A stretch of DNA of 64,000 nt, from NCBI RefSeq assembly GCF_900100355.1, contig NZ_FNFH01000002.1, forward strand, positions 620,001 through 684,000, written 5' to 3'. The notes under the pieces were generated by a model that saw only the letters and a list, made by a program, of their open reading frames with translations, did not search any database and had not been told where the DNA came from. Of this stretch, positions 1 through 6,993 are shown piece after piece. The DNA is from Microbulbifer yueqingensis. GTDB lineage: Bacteria > Pseudomonadota > Gammaproteobacteria > Pseudomonadales > Cellvibrionaceae. The translations under genes were made by a program, and so were the position numbers. The stretch's first letter is position 1; each line of letters starts with the position of its first letter.

Positions 1-320
1 CCCTGCAGCAGGCGCCACAGGATCATCTCATTGAGGCTGGCCGCCTGCCCGCACAGCATGGAAGTGACGGTGAACCCCGTCACCGACCACAGGAACACCC
101 GGCGCCGGCCGTAGCGCTGGGACAGGAAGCCCACCGGCAGCGTCATGATGGCCGCCGCCACGATGTAGGAGGTGAGTACCCAGGTAACCTGGTCGCTGGC
201 AGCCCCGAGGCTGCCCTGCATATGCGGCAGCGCCACATTGGCGATGGTGGTGTCCAGGACCTGGATCACCGTCGCCAGCATAATGCTGACTGTGATCAGC
301 CTGCGGCGCGCCTCGGTCAT
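1..320 (-). CDS. emrB: EmrB-type DHA2 family MFS efflux pump, N-terminal part only
   Basis: Reading the minus strand from ATG 320-318 gives about 106 codons that run off the window start. The visible part has the DHA2 hallmark LDTTIANVALP at the end of the first membrane segment and a loop-2/3 motif GFLSQRYGRRR typical of MFS transporters. The family pumps toxic compounds across the inner membrane by proton antiport, working with an EmrA adaptor and an outer-membrane channel. The start codon overlaps the emrA stop (ATGA), so the two are translationally coupled. Only the first quarter or so of the protein is present; the remainder lies outside the window. Confidence 0.9.
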   Translation of the reverse strand, partial: MTEARRRLITVSIMLATVIQVLDTTIANVALPHMQGSLGAASDQVTWVLTSYIVAAAIMTLPVGFLSQRYGRRRVFLWSVTGFTVTSMLCGQAASLNEMILWRLLQ

Positions 321-1426
321 TCGGACAGGACTACCCGGCCGCCCTCACCGCCGGCGACCCGCGCGGACACCAGCTTGTCGTCCTCACTGGTGTCGATGGT
401 GACCTGGGCGCTCATGCCGGCGCGCAGTGTCGGCGCCTCCTTGGCCGGGTACAGGCGCAGGCGCACCGGCACCCGCTGCACCACCTTGACCCAGTTGCCA
501 CTGGCGTTCTGTGGGGGAATCAGGGCGAATTCGCTGCCGCTGGCAGGGCTCAGGCTGTCCACCTGGGCCTGCCAGGTAAAGCCGGGGTAGGCGTCCAGGG
601 TCACCTCGGCCTGCTGGCCGGCGCGCACCCGGGCAAGCTCGGTTTCCTTCAGGTTGGCCTCGACCCACATGCCCTCGCCGCCCAGCATGCTGATAAGGCT
701 GACACCGGCGGGCGCCATCTCTCCGGCCTGCGGCACATCGTTGGCAATCACGCCATCGGTCGGGGCTGTGATTTCGGTGCGGGACAGTTGGTAGCGCGCC
801 TTGTCCAGCTTCGCCTGGGCCACCTTCAGGTCGGCCTGCTCCTCCAGCGGCAACAGCGGGTTGCCACCCAGTTCCGCGCGCAGGCTGGAGAGCTTCTCGG
901 TATTGATGGCGATCAGGCTGCGGGCGTGCTCCAGCTTCTGGCGCGCCTCGTCCAGCTGCGCCTCGGAAATGGTATCCCGGCGCAGCTTCTCGTTGCGCTC
1001 CAGTTGGCGACGGTAGAATTCGGCATCCTTGCGCGCCTGCTCCACCGCCGCCTCGGCCTCGGCGTATTCGGCGCGGCGTGCCAGCAGCTGGTTGCGCACC
1101 TGTGCCAGGTGGGCCTCGGCCTCATTCACCGCCAGCTGGAAGGGAGTCTGGTCCAGTTTCAGCAGCAACTCGCCGCGCTTGACCGGCTGGTTCGGGCGCA
1201 CCGCCACGATAGAGATGACGCCGCTGACCTCGGGGGCCAGCGCAATCTTGTCGGCCTTGATGTAGGCGTTTTCGGTTTCCACGCGGCTGCCGCCGCCAAA
1301 CAGGCACCAGCCGGCCACCAGCAGCGCCACCAGGATACCGGCAGCGAACCCCAACTCACGCGCGCCGAAGCGGCGCGGCGCCCGGGCGGCCAGCTGTCCC
1401 GCCACTTGCTCGAGTTTCTTTACCAC
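317..1426 (-). CDS. emrA: EmrA/HlyD-type membrane fusion protein
   Basis: The protein has 369 residues: a short cytoplasmic N-terminus, one membrane segment (about residues 28-44), a biotinyl-lipoyl-like half (ENAYIKADKIALAPEVSG), a long coiled-coil hairpin (about 80-200) and the returning beta-barrel half (TEITAPTDGVIAN). This is the order expected for the periplasmic adaptor of an Emr-type tripartite drug pump. The start is GTG, preceded by GAGGAG about 7 nt upstream inside the end of marR. It lies between marR (2-nt gap) and emrB (4-nt overlap), so all three probably form one operon controlled by the MarR protein. The substrate cannot be read from the sequence. Confidence 0.9.
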   Translation of the reverse strand: MVKKLEQVAGQLAARAPRRFGARELGFAAGILVALLVAGWCLFGGGSRVETENAYIKADKIALAPEVSGVISIVAVRPNQPVKRGELLLKLDQTPFQLAVNEAEAHLAQVRNQLLARRAEYAEAEAAVEQARKDAEFYRRQLERNEKLRRDTISEAQLDEARQKLEHARSLIAINTEKLSSLRAELGGNPLLPLEEQADLKVAQAKLDKARYQLSRTEITAPTDGVIANDVPQAGEMAPAGVSLISMLGGEGMWVEANLKETELARVRAGQQAEVTLDAYPGFTWQAQVDSLSPASGSEFALIPPQNASGNWVKVVQRVPVRLRLYPAKEAPTLRAGMSAQVTIDTSEDDKLVSARVAGGEGGRVVLSE

Positions 1427-1427
1427 G

Positions 1428-1913
1428 TTACGTCTCCTCGCGCGTCAGGTTGGCCCGCAGGCGGCTGAGCAGGCCCTGCAGCTGCATCACTTCCTCGGAG
1501 GAGAACCCGGCCAGGGCCTGGGCCCGGGCCTGCTGTGCCAGCCCCCGCAGTACCTGCAGTGCCGGCTCCGCCGCCTGGGTGAGGAAGATACGGAAACAGC
1601 GCCGGTCACCGGGATCCTGGCGCCGTTCCACCAGTCCCTCCCCCTGCAGGTTGTCCAGCTGCCGCGCCAGGCTGATAGGTGCAATATCCATCAGCTCGGC
1701 CAGCTCCGCCTGCTTCAGGCCCTGCTCCCGTGACAGGTGCCACAATACCTGCCAGCGGGAACGGCTCAGCTCATGCGCGCGGGCGCGGCGGTCGAAATTG
1801 CGGCGCAACAGGCGCGCGGCGCTGTGGAGCTCGAAGCTCATCTGCGCGGCGATATCCTGGGTTGCGGAATCCCCAGCGGGTAATTGCTGGACAGAATTGT
1901 TGTTTGCGGTCAT
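1428..1913 (-). CDS. MarR-family transcriptional regulator
   Basis: This 161-residue protein has a winged-helix core (LSREQGLKQAELAELMDIAPISLARQLDNLQGEGLVER) followed by the DPGDRR turn of the MarR wing. Length and motif order fit the MarR/SlyA family of dimeric, ligand-released repressors. It is the first gene of the marR-emrA-emrB operon, and its own promoter contains a near-perfect palindrome, so it most likely represses itself and the pump until a toxic ligand binds. The ligand is unknown. Confidence 0.9.
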   Translation of the reverse strand: MTANNNSVQQLPAGDSATQDIAAQMSFELHSAARLLRRNFDRRARAHELSRSRWQVLWHLSREQGLKQAELAELMDIAPISLARQLDNLQGEGLVERRQDPGDRRCFRIFLTQAAEPALQVLRGLAQQARAQALAGFSSEEVMQLQGLLSRLRANLTREET

Positions 1914-1935
1914 GCCCCCTCCGATAAGGGCGCCA

Positions 1936-1963
1936 ATTATAAGCTTGCTTACAATCTTCGCAA
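1936..1963 (-). promoter_or_regulatory. marR-emrAB promoter with embedded operator palindrome
   Basis: On the minus strand TTGCGA (1963-1958) and TATAAT (1941-1936) are separated by 16 bp. The spacer and -10 box carry the dyad TTGTAAGC-AA-GCTTATAA (1937-1954; 7 of 8 arm positions pair). A repressor bound there would block RNA polymerase directly. The -10 box ends about 23 bp before the marR start codon. The promoter and dyad are read from sequence; MarR binding is inferred. Confidence 0.6.
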
Positions 1964-2122
1964 TGGGGACGGGAAATCGAGACGAGGCGGGTGGATGCGC
2001 AGCCTATAATCGTGAACAATCAGTCAGAATGAGATGGAGCTACCTGTCACTGTGGACGAAATTCGCAGTGAAGCTCGGCTCACGCCATGAGAGCGCCCCG
2101 GACACCTCTTTCCGGCACGCGC

Positions 2123-3160
2123 TCATTCCCCCCAGAACAACAATGCCACCCCGCTGAAATAGCATGCCAGTACCGCAATGCCCTCGAAGCCAATATTGCC
2201 GGAGCCGTGCGCCTGGCGGCGCAGCAGCCCCATCATGACGATCGCGCTGAGGACGAGGTTCATGGCCAGCCAGAAAGTCTGTTGCTGGTTGATGGCGGTG
2301 TAGATAGAGCCCTGGCGGAAGGCTACGTCGGAACCGACCAGGAAAAGTACATCGAAGGAATTGCCACCAATAATATTGCCGACAGCCAGGGTGACCGCGC
2401 CGCGCCTGGCTGCGGTGAGGGCGATAACCAGTTCCGGCAGGGAGGTGGCAACGGCAGTAAACAGGCTCCCCACAATGGTCTGCGACAGCCCTGACTCCCG
2501 GGCGATGACAATGCCGGCGTGGCTGGTCACCCAGCCCGCGGCGGCCACCACCATGGCCAGCGCTCCGAAAGTCAACCACAGCTGCCTGAGATCAACAGGT
2601 GCTGACTCACGCTCAGTTGGTTCGCGCTGCGTCAGCGCGGTCTGGCGGGGTTGCCACATGGGGTTCTCGCCCGCAGCGGCCAGCAGACGGATACCGCCGA
2701 TATAAGCTGCCAAAAGCAATGGAGAAAACAGGTCTACATGACCGATGGTATAACCGGGCCCGGCGCTGGCGAGTATCGCCAGGCCAAGCATGAGCATGAC
2801 CAGTACGGTCTGAAACAGGTTTTGTACTGAAGCCGCGGCGTGCTCGAGATTGGACCGCCGGTAGACTATGTCGGCGAATACGAGAAAGGTGGTTTGGGCG
2901 GCGATGCCACCGATGGCGTTACTAACAGCCAGCTCCCCCGCCCCCTGCCAGGCCGCGTTTATCGAGGTAATGACTCCGGCGACAGAAGTGATCATGCCGA
3001 GAAACAGGGTGCCCATGATAGCCTGGCCCATTCCCGTACATTGAGCGAGGGTTTCCGCGCGACGCGTCAGCTTCACGCCACATATGCCGATAACTGCCGC
3101 TGCCACACAGAGCAATACGATACTTGTGGCCAGGGACCAGTTAGCGGGGCTTAAGCTCAC
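2123..3160 (-). CDS. Sodium/calcium exchanger family (CaCA) membrane protein
   Basis: The protein has 345 residues with about ten hydrophobic segments arranged as two Na_Ca_ex halves joined by a charged loop near residues 170-190. The second half has a canonical alpha repeat (TAVATSLPELVIALTAA with GNIIGGNSFDVLF). The first half keeps the NAIGG element but reads SVAGVITSI where SLPELVTSI is expected, so its ion-binding acidic residue appears to be missing. The start is GTG with CAGG about 8 nt upstream. It probably exchanges a divalent cation for Na+ or H+ across the inner membrane; the ion is unknown. It is not obviously in an operon. Confidence 0.8.
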   Translation of the reverse strand: MSLSPANWSLATSIVLLCVAAAVIGICGVKLTRRAETLAQCTGMGQAIMGTLFLGMITSVAGVITSINAAWQGAGELAVSNAIGGIAAQTTFLVFADIVYRRSNLEHAAASVQNLFQTVLVMLMLGLAILASAGPGYTIGHVDLFSPLLLAAYIGGIRLLAAAGENPMWQPRQTALTQREPTERESAPVDLRQLWLTFGALAMVVAAAGWVTSHAGIVIARESGLSQTIVGSLFTAVATSLPELVIALTAARRGAVTLAVGNIIGGNSFDVLFLVGSDVAFRQGSIYTAINQQQTFWLAMNLVLSAIVMMGLLRRQAHGSGNIGFEGIAVLACYFSGVALLFWGE

Positions 3161-3358
3161 GAAATTACCTGGGCCAGTTCGCTACCGTGAAGGAATCACA
3201 AACCTCCCCCACCTGCGCGGCGCCGCCTTTGCAGCAACAATAAACAATGATCACGTAATTCTCCTTTCGGCTTTTCTTGTGGTAAGCATAGAAATGACTG
3301 TAACCGTTCTTTATGAAACTGACGGCGCCGCCATGCTCTTATCGACAACAATGAAAAT

Positions 3359-3376
3359 AGGCGCCATTTGGCGCCT
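3359..3376 (-). terminator. GGCGCC hairpin at the left end of the cassette island
   Basis: AGGCGCC-ATTT-GGCGCCT forms a 7-bp GC-rich stem. On the minus strand it is followed by TATTTTC, so it would terminate transcripts leaving the cassette island. The core is nearly the same as the parC terminator at the other end of the island (7733-7762). Confidence 0.6.
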
Positions 3377-3433
3377 GTTCAGGGTCACTCTGGCCTGGAG
3401 CAGTAGCGGAAAATTGGCCGGCTAAATTCACCT

Positions 3434-3440
3434 GTTAAGC
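3434..3440 (-). repeat. Possible attC core after the DUF2185 cassette
   Basis: GTTAAGC fits the GTTRRRY core consensus and sits 4 nt beyond the DUF2185 stop. A matching second core further left is not clear, so this may be a truncated terminal attC. Confidence 0.3.
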
Positions 3441-3443
3441 TTA

Positions 3444-3779
3444 TCAGTCCTCGACCAGCACGAAGTCAGGACTACCTGGCACTTTCTCAAATGCCAGCCC
3501 AATTTCTGCATCCAAGAAGGGGATAATTGACGGATCATAGTTGGCGATTGTGTTTACGTCATAAATACCATGCTTTTCAGCATTCTCCATGTATTCATCG
3601 CTCTCATGACCACTCATAAACCGCCAACCACTATCAATGTCATTGTGCGGACGCTCCCTGCACATAAAACGTACAGGTTCACCTTCAACTGTGATCATAT
3701 CAGTCGCAAAACAGGCGCCGCGTCCCTCGGCAAGGGGCTTAATCTGATCAGCGCTGAGTTTGTAGTTTTTGCCCATCAT
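3444..3779 (-). CDS. DUF2185 family protein (Imm33-like), cassette gene
   Basis: This 111-residue protein has the DUF2185 signature: ACFATDMITVEGEPVRFMCRE, then DIDSGWRFMSGHESDEYM, then YDVNTIANYDPSIIPFLDA. The family is recognised from memory; some members are annotated as immunity proteins near polymorphic toxins, but no cognate toxin is present here. It is the last recognisable cassette of the array and reads toward caxA. The tandem ATG ATG at the start leaves the first residue uncertain. The protein appears soluble and cytoplasmic. Confidence 0.75.
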   Translation of the reverse strand: MMGKNYKLSADQIKPLAEGRGACFATDMITVEGEPVRFMCRERPHNDIDSGWRFMSGHESDEYMENAEKHGIYDVNTIANYDPSIIPFLDAEIGLAFEKVPGSPDFVLVED

Positions 3780-3795
3780 CTATTATGTGCCTTAT

Positions 3796-3882
3796 CACTT
3801 TAGCAGCAGCCGCAGCGTCGACTCCAAGCACCGAACCGAAGTCCCGGACCCGAGGGAGCGATGCCCCATAAACTTGTTAACT
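3796..3882 (-). repeat. Degenerate attC-like site
   Basis: GTTAACT (3876-3882) matches GTTRRRY. At the other end GTGATAAGGC (on the minus strand) precedes the DUF2185 gene where GTTATAAG would be expected. The DNA between is GC-rich with partial self-complementarity. Its position, between one cassette ORF's stop and the next cassette's start, supports the call; the weak distal core lowers confidence. Confidence 0.4.
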
Positions 3883-4020
3883 GCTTGATCTGCGGTGTAT
3901 GTTCAGCCTTACCTCCGCAGCATACGGTAAGTACTTATACTGCATTTGATATTGTATTTCGGTGATCAGAGAATAAAGTTGTTCTCTTTCATCGATTTCG
4001 CGAACCGCAATTAGCCCCAT
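3877..4020 (-). CDS. Small ORF of 47 residues, cassette gene or fragment
   Basis: It reads MGLIAVREIDEREQLYSLI and then ITEIQYQMQYKYLPYAAEV before its stop at the attC-like core GTTAACT. The start lies 9 nt after the stop of the preceding 43-residue ORF. No family is recognised. The charged, amphipathic composition looks like protein, and ending exactly at the recombination core is typical of a cassette gene. It could also be the 3' half of a gene broken by a frameshift. Confidence 0.4.
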   Translation of the reverse strand: MGLIAVREIDEREQLYSLITEIQYQMQYKYLPYAAEVRLNIHRRSSS

Positions 4021-4026
4021 ATTGAG

Positions 4027-4158
4027 CTATTCAAGTCCCTGAGGAGATACTTTTCCAGAAGCCACCTCGAGGCAGTACACCAATTGCTTTCGCTCGATCT
4101 CTTGCCATGGCAACTGAAACTTAGCCAGTTCCGTTATGGCTTGGCTCACCGAGGCCAT
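4027..4158 (-). CDS. Small ORF of 43 residues overlapping the previous cassette gene
   Basis: It starts ATG at 4158, 13 nt inside the 3' end of the 4146-4529 gene, and reads MASVSQAITELAKFQLPWQE before ending in SPQGLE. The overlap suggests translational coupling. No family is recognised. Together with the next small ORF it fills a cassette stretch otherwise without a gene, and the two may be halves of one disrupted gene. Confidence 0.4.
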   Translation of the reverse strand: MASVSQAITELAKFQLPWQEIERKQLVYCLEVASGKVSPQGLE

Positions 4159-4529
4159 TTGTCAGCCTCCAAACGGGCAACAAAATCGTAATTTAACTCA
4201 GTACCAAAGGGCTCGGATGGCAATGCAATGCCCTGGTAAGCAAGTGAGCACTCCTGATTTAAAAGTGCCAACAGGTCATGAACCCCGGACTCTTTGGCTT
4301 CTTGCACTATATTCGCAACCTCTTCTCGCTGAGCCTCAGATAAAGAAGATAAAACCTCATTACGATACTGGTTTTCCTTAGTCTCCGGGTACGAACCTCG
4401 CGCAACCCATTTCGAAGTGGCTGCGTCTTTTATCGAGACGACTTCGTCAATGAATTTCTTGTACGCTTCTACTTCCTTAGTCATGACTTTATGGGACTCA
4501 AATAATCTTATTCTCTGCGGCGGGGACAT
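4146..4529 (-). CDS. Conserved hypothetical protein, cassette gene (possibly DUF6547-like)
   Basis: The protein has 127 residues, is soluble and strongly charged, with an alpha-helical look: EAYKKFIDEVV, then LSEAQREEVANIVQEAKESGVHDLLALLN, then PFGTELNYDFVARLEADKWPR. The order of these blocks reminds me of the small DUF6547 family, but that match is from memory and unverified. An alternative start is M16 (MTKEVEAYKK). No signal peptide or membrane segment is seen. Its 3' end overlaps a 43-residue ORF. Confidence 0.65.
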   Translation of the reverse strand: MSPPQRIRLFESHKVMTKEVEAYKKFIDEVVSIKDAATSKWVARGSYPETKENQYRNEVLSSLSEAQREEVANIVQEAKESGVHDLLALLNQECSLAYQGIALPSEPFGTELNYDFVARLEADKWPR

Positions 4530-4539
4530 CTTTCAAGGA

Positions 4540-4621
4540 CACTAGCCCCCACGACAGTAGTTACGGATCAGCTGGCTTGAATGCAGCGCCAAACCAGCCC
4601 CACAATATGTGCTTGTTAGGA
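4540..4621 (-). repeat. attC-like site
   Basis: GTTAGGA (4615-4621, matches GTTRRRY) sits immediately next to the stop of the DUF4272 gene. An internal stem CTGGTTTG / CAAGCCAG is visible on the minus strand. The opposite core is degenerate (CTAGCCCCCAC on the plus strand, where CTAACGCCC would be expected). Confidence 0.5.
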
Positions 4622-5245
4622 CTAGGTATCCATTGGCACTGCATCCCAATCCTTCTCTACACCATATGCCCAGTCAATTGCTCTTCGACGTTCGGAGATA
4701 ACCTCCTCGCTTAACTCACATTCTTGCCCAGTGAGACCACAATTTCTTACATACCAGTGCAACCTGTATAGAAGATCAGACTGCTCTTGAATTTCAGCGA
4801 TCGGACGAAGCTGCGACTCTTGAATGAACTCTTCAGGATTAGATTTAAATGGTATTTTTTGGGCCAGATCATCATCGCAGTGCTTAAAATGGTCTAGATC
4901 CACTAACCCAATGCACCAGGCAAGAGCTTGAGCACACTCAGCTAGCCAAGACATATCTATTTTATCTTGTTCCCCGATGATATCCTGGCTGAGCAGCTCC
5001 CTCTCATACCCACTTACATAAGGCATGAGATTGTACTTATTAAGCTGCTCAAGTAGATCCTCACCTCTCGCGCCGAATCCCAAGCCAATGACATATGCCA
5101 ACGCGCTTAAACGCCCAGCAATATCCTGAGCTGTTCTAGGCTCTACTTCATTCAGGCTTTCTATTTGAGGCAGGTCCTCAGGCACATCAATACCAATTGA
5201 GCTTAGATATTGAGTATTCTTATTTTTTAATTCTTCCATGTTCAT
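4622..5245 (-). CDS. DUF4272 family protein, cassette gene
   Basis: This 207-residue soluble protein matches the DUF4272 pattern as I know it: an N-terminal RTAQDIAGRLSALAYVIGLGFG segment, a central SWLAECAQALAWCIGL helix and a C-terminal SERRRAIDWAYG followed by KDWDAVPMDT. DUF4272 has no assigned function; some members occur near toxin/immunity loci. The start at 5245 or the second Met at 5239 are equally possible and neither has a strong ribosome-binding site. It is flanked by attC-like sites on both sides, so the cassette boundaries are well defined. Confidence 0.75.
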   Translation of the reverse strand: MNMEELKNKNTQYLSSIGIDVPEDLPQIESLNEVEPRTAQDIAGRLSALAYVIGLGFGARGEDLLEQLNKYNLMPYVSGYERELLSQDIIGEQDKIDMSWLAECAQALAWCIGLVDLDHFKHCDDDLAQKIPFKSNPEEFIQESQLRPIAEIQEQSDLLYRLHWYVRNCGLTGQECELSEEVISERRRAIDWAYGVEKDWDAVPMDT

Positions 5246-5258
5246 TTCTCAGGGAGAC

Positions 5259-5349
5259 CTAAAACCCGGGTCTGGGGCGGGCTTTGAGCGGCGAAGCCGC
5301 GGAAAGGCCGTCCCAGCCCCGAAGGGGCGAGGACAGCGGATCGTTATAC
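5259..5349 (-). repeat. attC-like site (GC-rich)
   Basis: The bounds are CTAAAAC (5259-5265) and GTTATAC (5343-5349). Partly complementary arms (TCTGGGGCGGG / CCCAGCCCCGA) and an inner GGC...GCCGCGG...GGCC stem would fold as a single-strand hairpin. It lies between two cassette ORFs. Confidence 0.5.
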
Positions 5350-5461
5350 ATCCGTTTAGTGCGAGTCACTTAGCTCAAGCTAACCTTGGCGGACTAACGC
5401 GACATTAGCGAGTCCGGTGGAGGCCCCGCTTTTTGTGGCCGGCGCAAGTTCGAGCGGCTTA

Positions 5462-5776
5462 TTATATTTTGATGCAGTGCTTATCAATGTATGCCTGCAA
5501 TTGGCCAAATATCGCATTACCAAGATCGAGACCCTCAGTGCCGATAAAATCATCCCATGCTGTAGTAGGTGCAAACCAGATCCACAAGTCTCTTGCTTGG
5601 CTATCATCGCCGCATTCAAAGGCCTCCACCGCGCTCTTTAGTGCCTGATAGAATTCCTGAGCATCTAAGAACTCACCAGAATAGCCACCACTATAATGGG
5701 AGGCAATTCCACATGCTTTTTTGAGATCCTTGATCAGCCTACTTTTCAATTTATCTCTTTTAGCAAGGTCAAGCAC
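5462..5776 (-). CDS. Hypothetical protein, cassette gene
   Basis: The 104-residue soluble protein starts at GTG (5776). The frame is open for only four codons upstream before a stop, so no longer version exists. It has a basic N-terminus (LAKRDKLKSRLIKDLKKACG), a middle helix (AQEFYQALKSAVEAFECGD) and an aromatic stretch ARDLWIWFAPTTAWDDFIG. Its size and composition resemble small immunity-type proteins common in cassettes, but no family is recognised. About 110 bp of non-coding DNA separates its stop from the attC-like site at 5259-5349. Confidence 0.6.
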   Translation of the reverse strand: MLDLAKRDKLKSRLIKDLKKACGIASHYSGGYSGEFLDAQEFYQALKSAVEAFECGDDSQARDLWIWFAPTTAWDDFIGTEGLDLGNAIFGQLQAYIDKHCIKI

Positions 5777-5795
5777 TGGTAGAAACTCTTAAGAA

Positions 5796-5940
5796 ATATA
5801 ACGCCGCCAGCAGGGGCAGCTTACTTTGTGCGCATTTGCGCGAAAAATGGGAGCGCAGCGACTCGCGCAGAATGTGTACAAAGCAAGCTGTCCTGCGGAG
5901 GGCCGAAGGCCGGGAGTAAACTGCCTGGCCTTGTTATAAG
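5796..5940 (-). repeat. attC site (145-bp type)
   Basis: ATATAAC (5796-5802) and GTTATAAG (5933-5940) bound the site. The inner stem CTTTGTGCGCATT...GAATGTGTACAAAG is imperfect, as expected for an attC that folds as single-stranded DNA. The sequence is clearly related to the site at 6848-6992, sharing the GCCAGCAGGGGC, GGGAGCGCAGCGAC and ACTGCCTG blocks. Confidence 0.7.
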
Positions 5941-5945
5941 GGCGC

Positions 5946-6317
5946 TCACTCGTAGCAAGATTTAAGCACCCATGGATTTACCGCTGCATTCAAGCTTTTA
6001 TTTACACTCAAGTACGCTATTGCCTTACCATCTTTTACAAGAAATGGCGGCGTACTTGTATATGGGTTGAACGGAGATTTAGTAGAGTACTCACCTCCGT
6101 ATGTACCATACTCATTCCAGATACTATCAGTACTATACTCGCTACCATGAGATCCATACTCATTAAAAATTGAATCACTTGAATATGAACTTGCAACTAC
6201 ACCTAAAAACTTGCCGTCTTCGGAAATTACTTTGGCTCCGCTCAAAATAGAACATAGATCACTAGCCGAAACACTCGGACAGACAGAAAATAATAGGACA
6301 AAAAGACACTTTCTCAC
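5946..6317 (-). CDS. Small secreted protein with SDSIxNEYG repeats, cassette gene
   Basis: The 123-residue protein has an N-terminal signal peptide (about residues 1-19, RKCLFVLLFSVCPSVSAS). The centre holds three tandem units of about 16 residues: YSSDSIFNEYGSHGSE, YSTDSIWNEYGTYGGE and YSTKSPFNPYTSTPP. I have seen the same SDSIWNEYG/YGS pattern in small uncharacterised bacterial proteins; its role is unknown to me. The flanks contain single Cys residues that could form a disulfide. It is probably periplasmic or secreted. attC-like sites lie on both sides. Confidence 0.7.
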   Translation of the reverse strand: MRKCLFVLLFSVCPSVSASDLCSILSGAKVISEDGKFLGVVASSYSSDSIFNEYGSHGSEYSTDSIWNEYGTYGGEYSTKSPFNPYTSTPPFLVKDGKAIAYLSVNKSLNAAVNPWVLKSCYE

Positions 6318-6340
6318 TTCTATTTCTCAGTTTTTAAGGC

Positions 6341-6419
6341 TTATAACGCCCGCCACATAGGCGAGCAACTTGTTGCGAGCCCAGCGCCTCAGGCGCGATG
6401 TGCTGGCGCTTGTTATGTG
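6341..6419 (-). repeat. attC site (79-bp type)
   Basis: TTATAACGCCCGCC (6341 onward) and GGCGCTTGTTATGTG (ending 6419) bound a short imperfect palindrome containing GCGAGCAACTTGTTGCGAGC and CAGCGCCTCAGGCGC stems. It shares its cores with the longer sites in this array. Confidence 0.7.
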
Positions 6420-6425
6420 ATGCCT

Positions 6426-6836
6426 TCACTGCTCTAGCCTTTCCCTCAAGGCATCCGTCTTAGCGGGTTCGATCTCTTTAGACTGAGAAAATACAGATTG
6501 CAAAGTCGAGTCTTCTCGCCAGTGATCATTTGGATGAATTTCATCTAACACCGCGATTCTCACAACATGCGCCCAAAATATCTCTGCTTCTTTTTCAGAA
6601 ACTTCGCACGAGGGGTCCCCTATAGCGATTGCCATTGATCTAATATCAGCAGAGATATTTCTGCTCAATTTTTCTCTTGCCTCTTCTAAGACCCCTTCAT
6701 CAATTTGATTGAGAATAACATGTGAACCAAATATATAACTGTTAATTCTCTGATTTTCACTCCCAATTACTTGAAGAATGCAGGCTTCTACTTGAAAAGA
6801 AAGGAACAATAAAATAGGTGGAAATAGCTTTTTCAT
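6426..6836 (-). CDS. Hypothetical exported protein, cassette gene
   Basis: The 136-residue protein has a signal-peptide-like N-terminus (KKLFPPILLFLSFQVEAC); the Cys after VEA could be a signal peptidase cleavage site or a lipobox variant. The mature part is charged and mostly helical (VLEEAREKLSRNISADIRSM, SEKEAEIFWAHVVRIAV). No known family is recognised. It lies between the 79-bp and 145-bp attC sites. Confidence 0.6.
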   Translation of the reverse strand: MKKLFPPILLFLSFQVEACILQVIGSENQRINSYIFGSHVILNQIDEGVLEEAREKLSRNISADIRSMAIAIGDPSCEVSEKEAEIFWAHVVRIAVLDEIHPNDHWREDSTLQSVFSQSKEIEPAKTDALRERLEQ

Positions 6837-6847
6837 AGAAATAAATC

Positions 6848-6992
6848 ACATAACGCCCGCAGCAGGGGCGACCAATGCTGTGCACGTATTGTGCTAAAAA
6901 GGGAGCGCAGCGACCAGCACAATATGTGCACAGCGTTGGGCGTCCCGCGGAGGCCCGAAGGGCCGTAGCATACTGCCTGCGATTGTTATAAG
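6848..6992 (-). repeat. attC site (145-bp type)
   Basis: The bounds are CACATAACGCCCGCAGC and GCCTGCGATTGTTATAAG. A long inner imperfect stem pairs CTGTGCACGTATTGTGCT with AGCACAATATGTGCACAG around a GGGAGCGCAGCGACC loop. This is the best-formed site of the array and a relative of the one at 5796-5940. Confidence 0.75.
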
Positions 6993-6993
6993 C

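Noticed and set aside
5360..5440. A second attC between 5350 and 5440
   Set aside because: Local hairpins (GGACT..CGC / GCG..AGTCC) occur but no pair of GTTRRRY-type cores bounds them.
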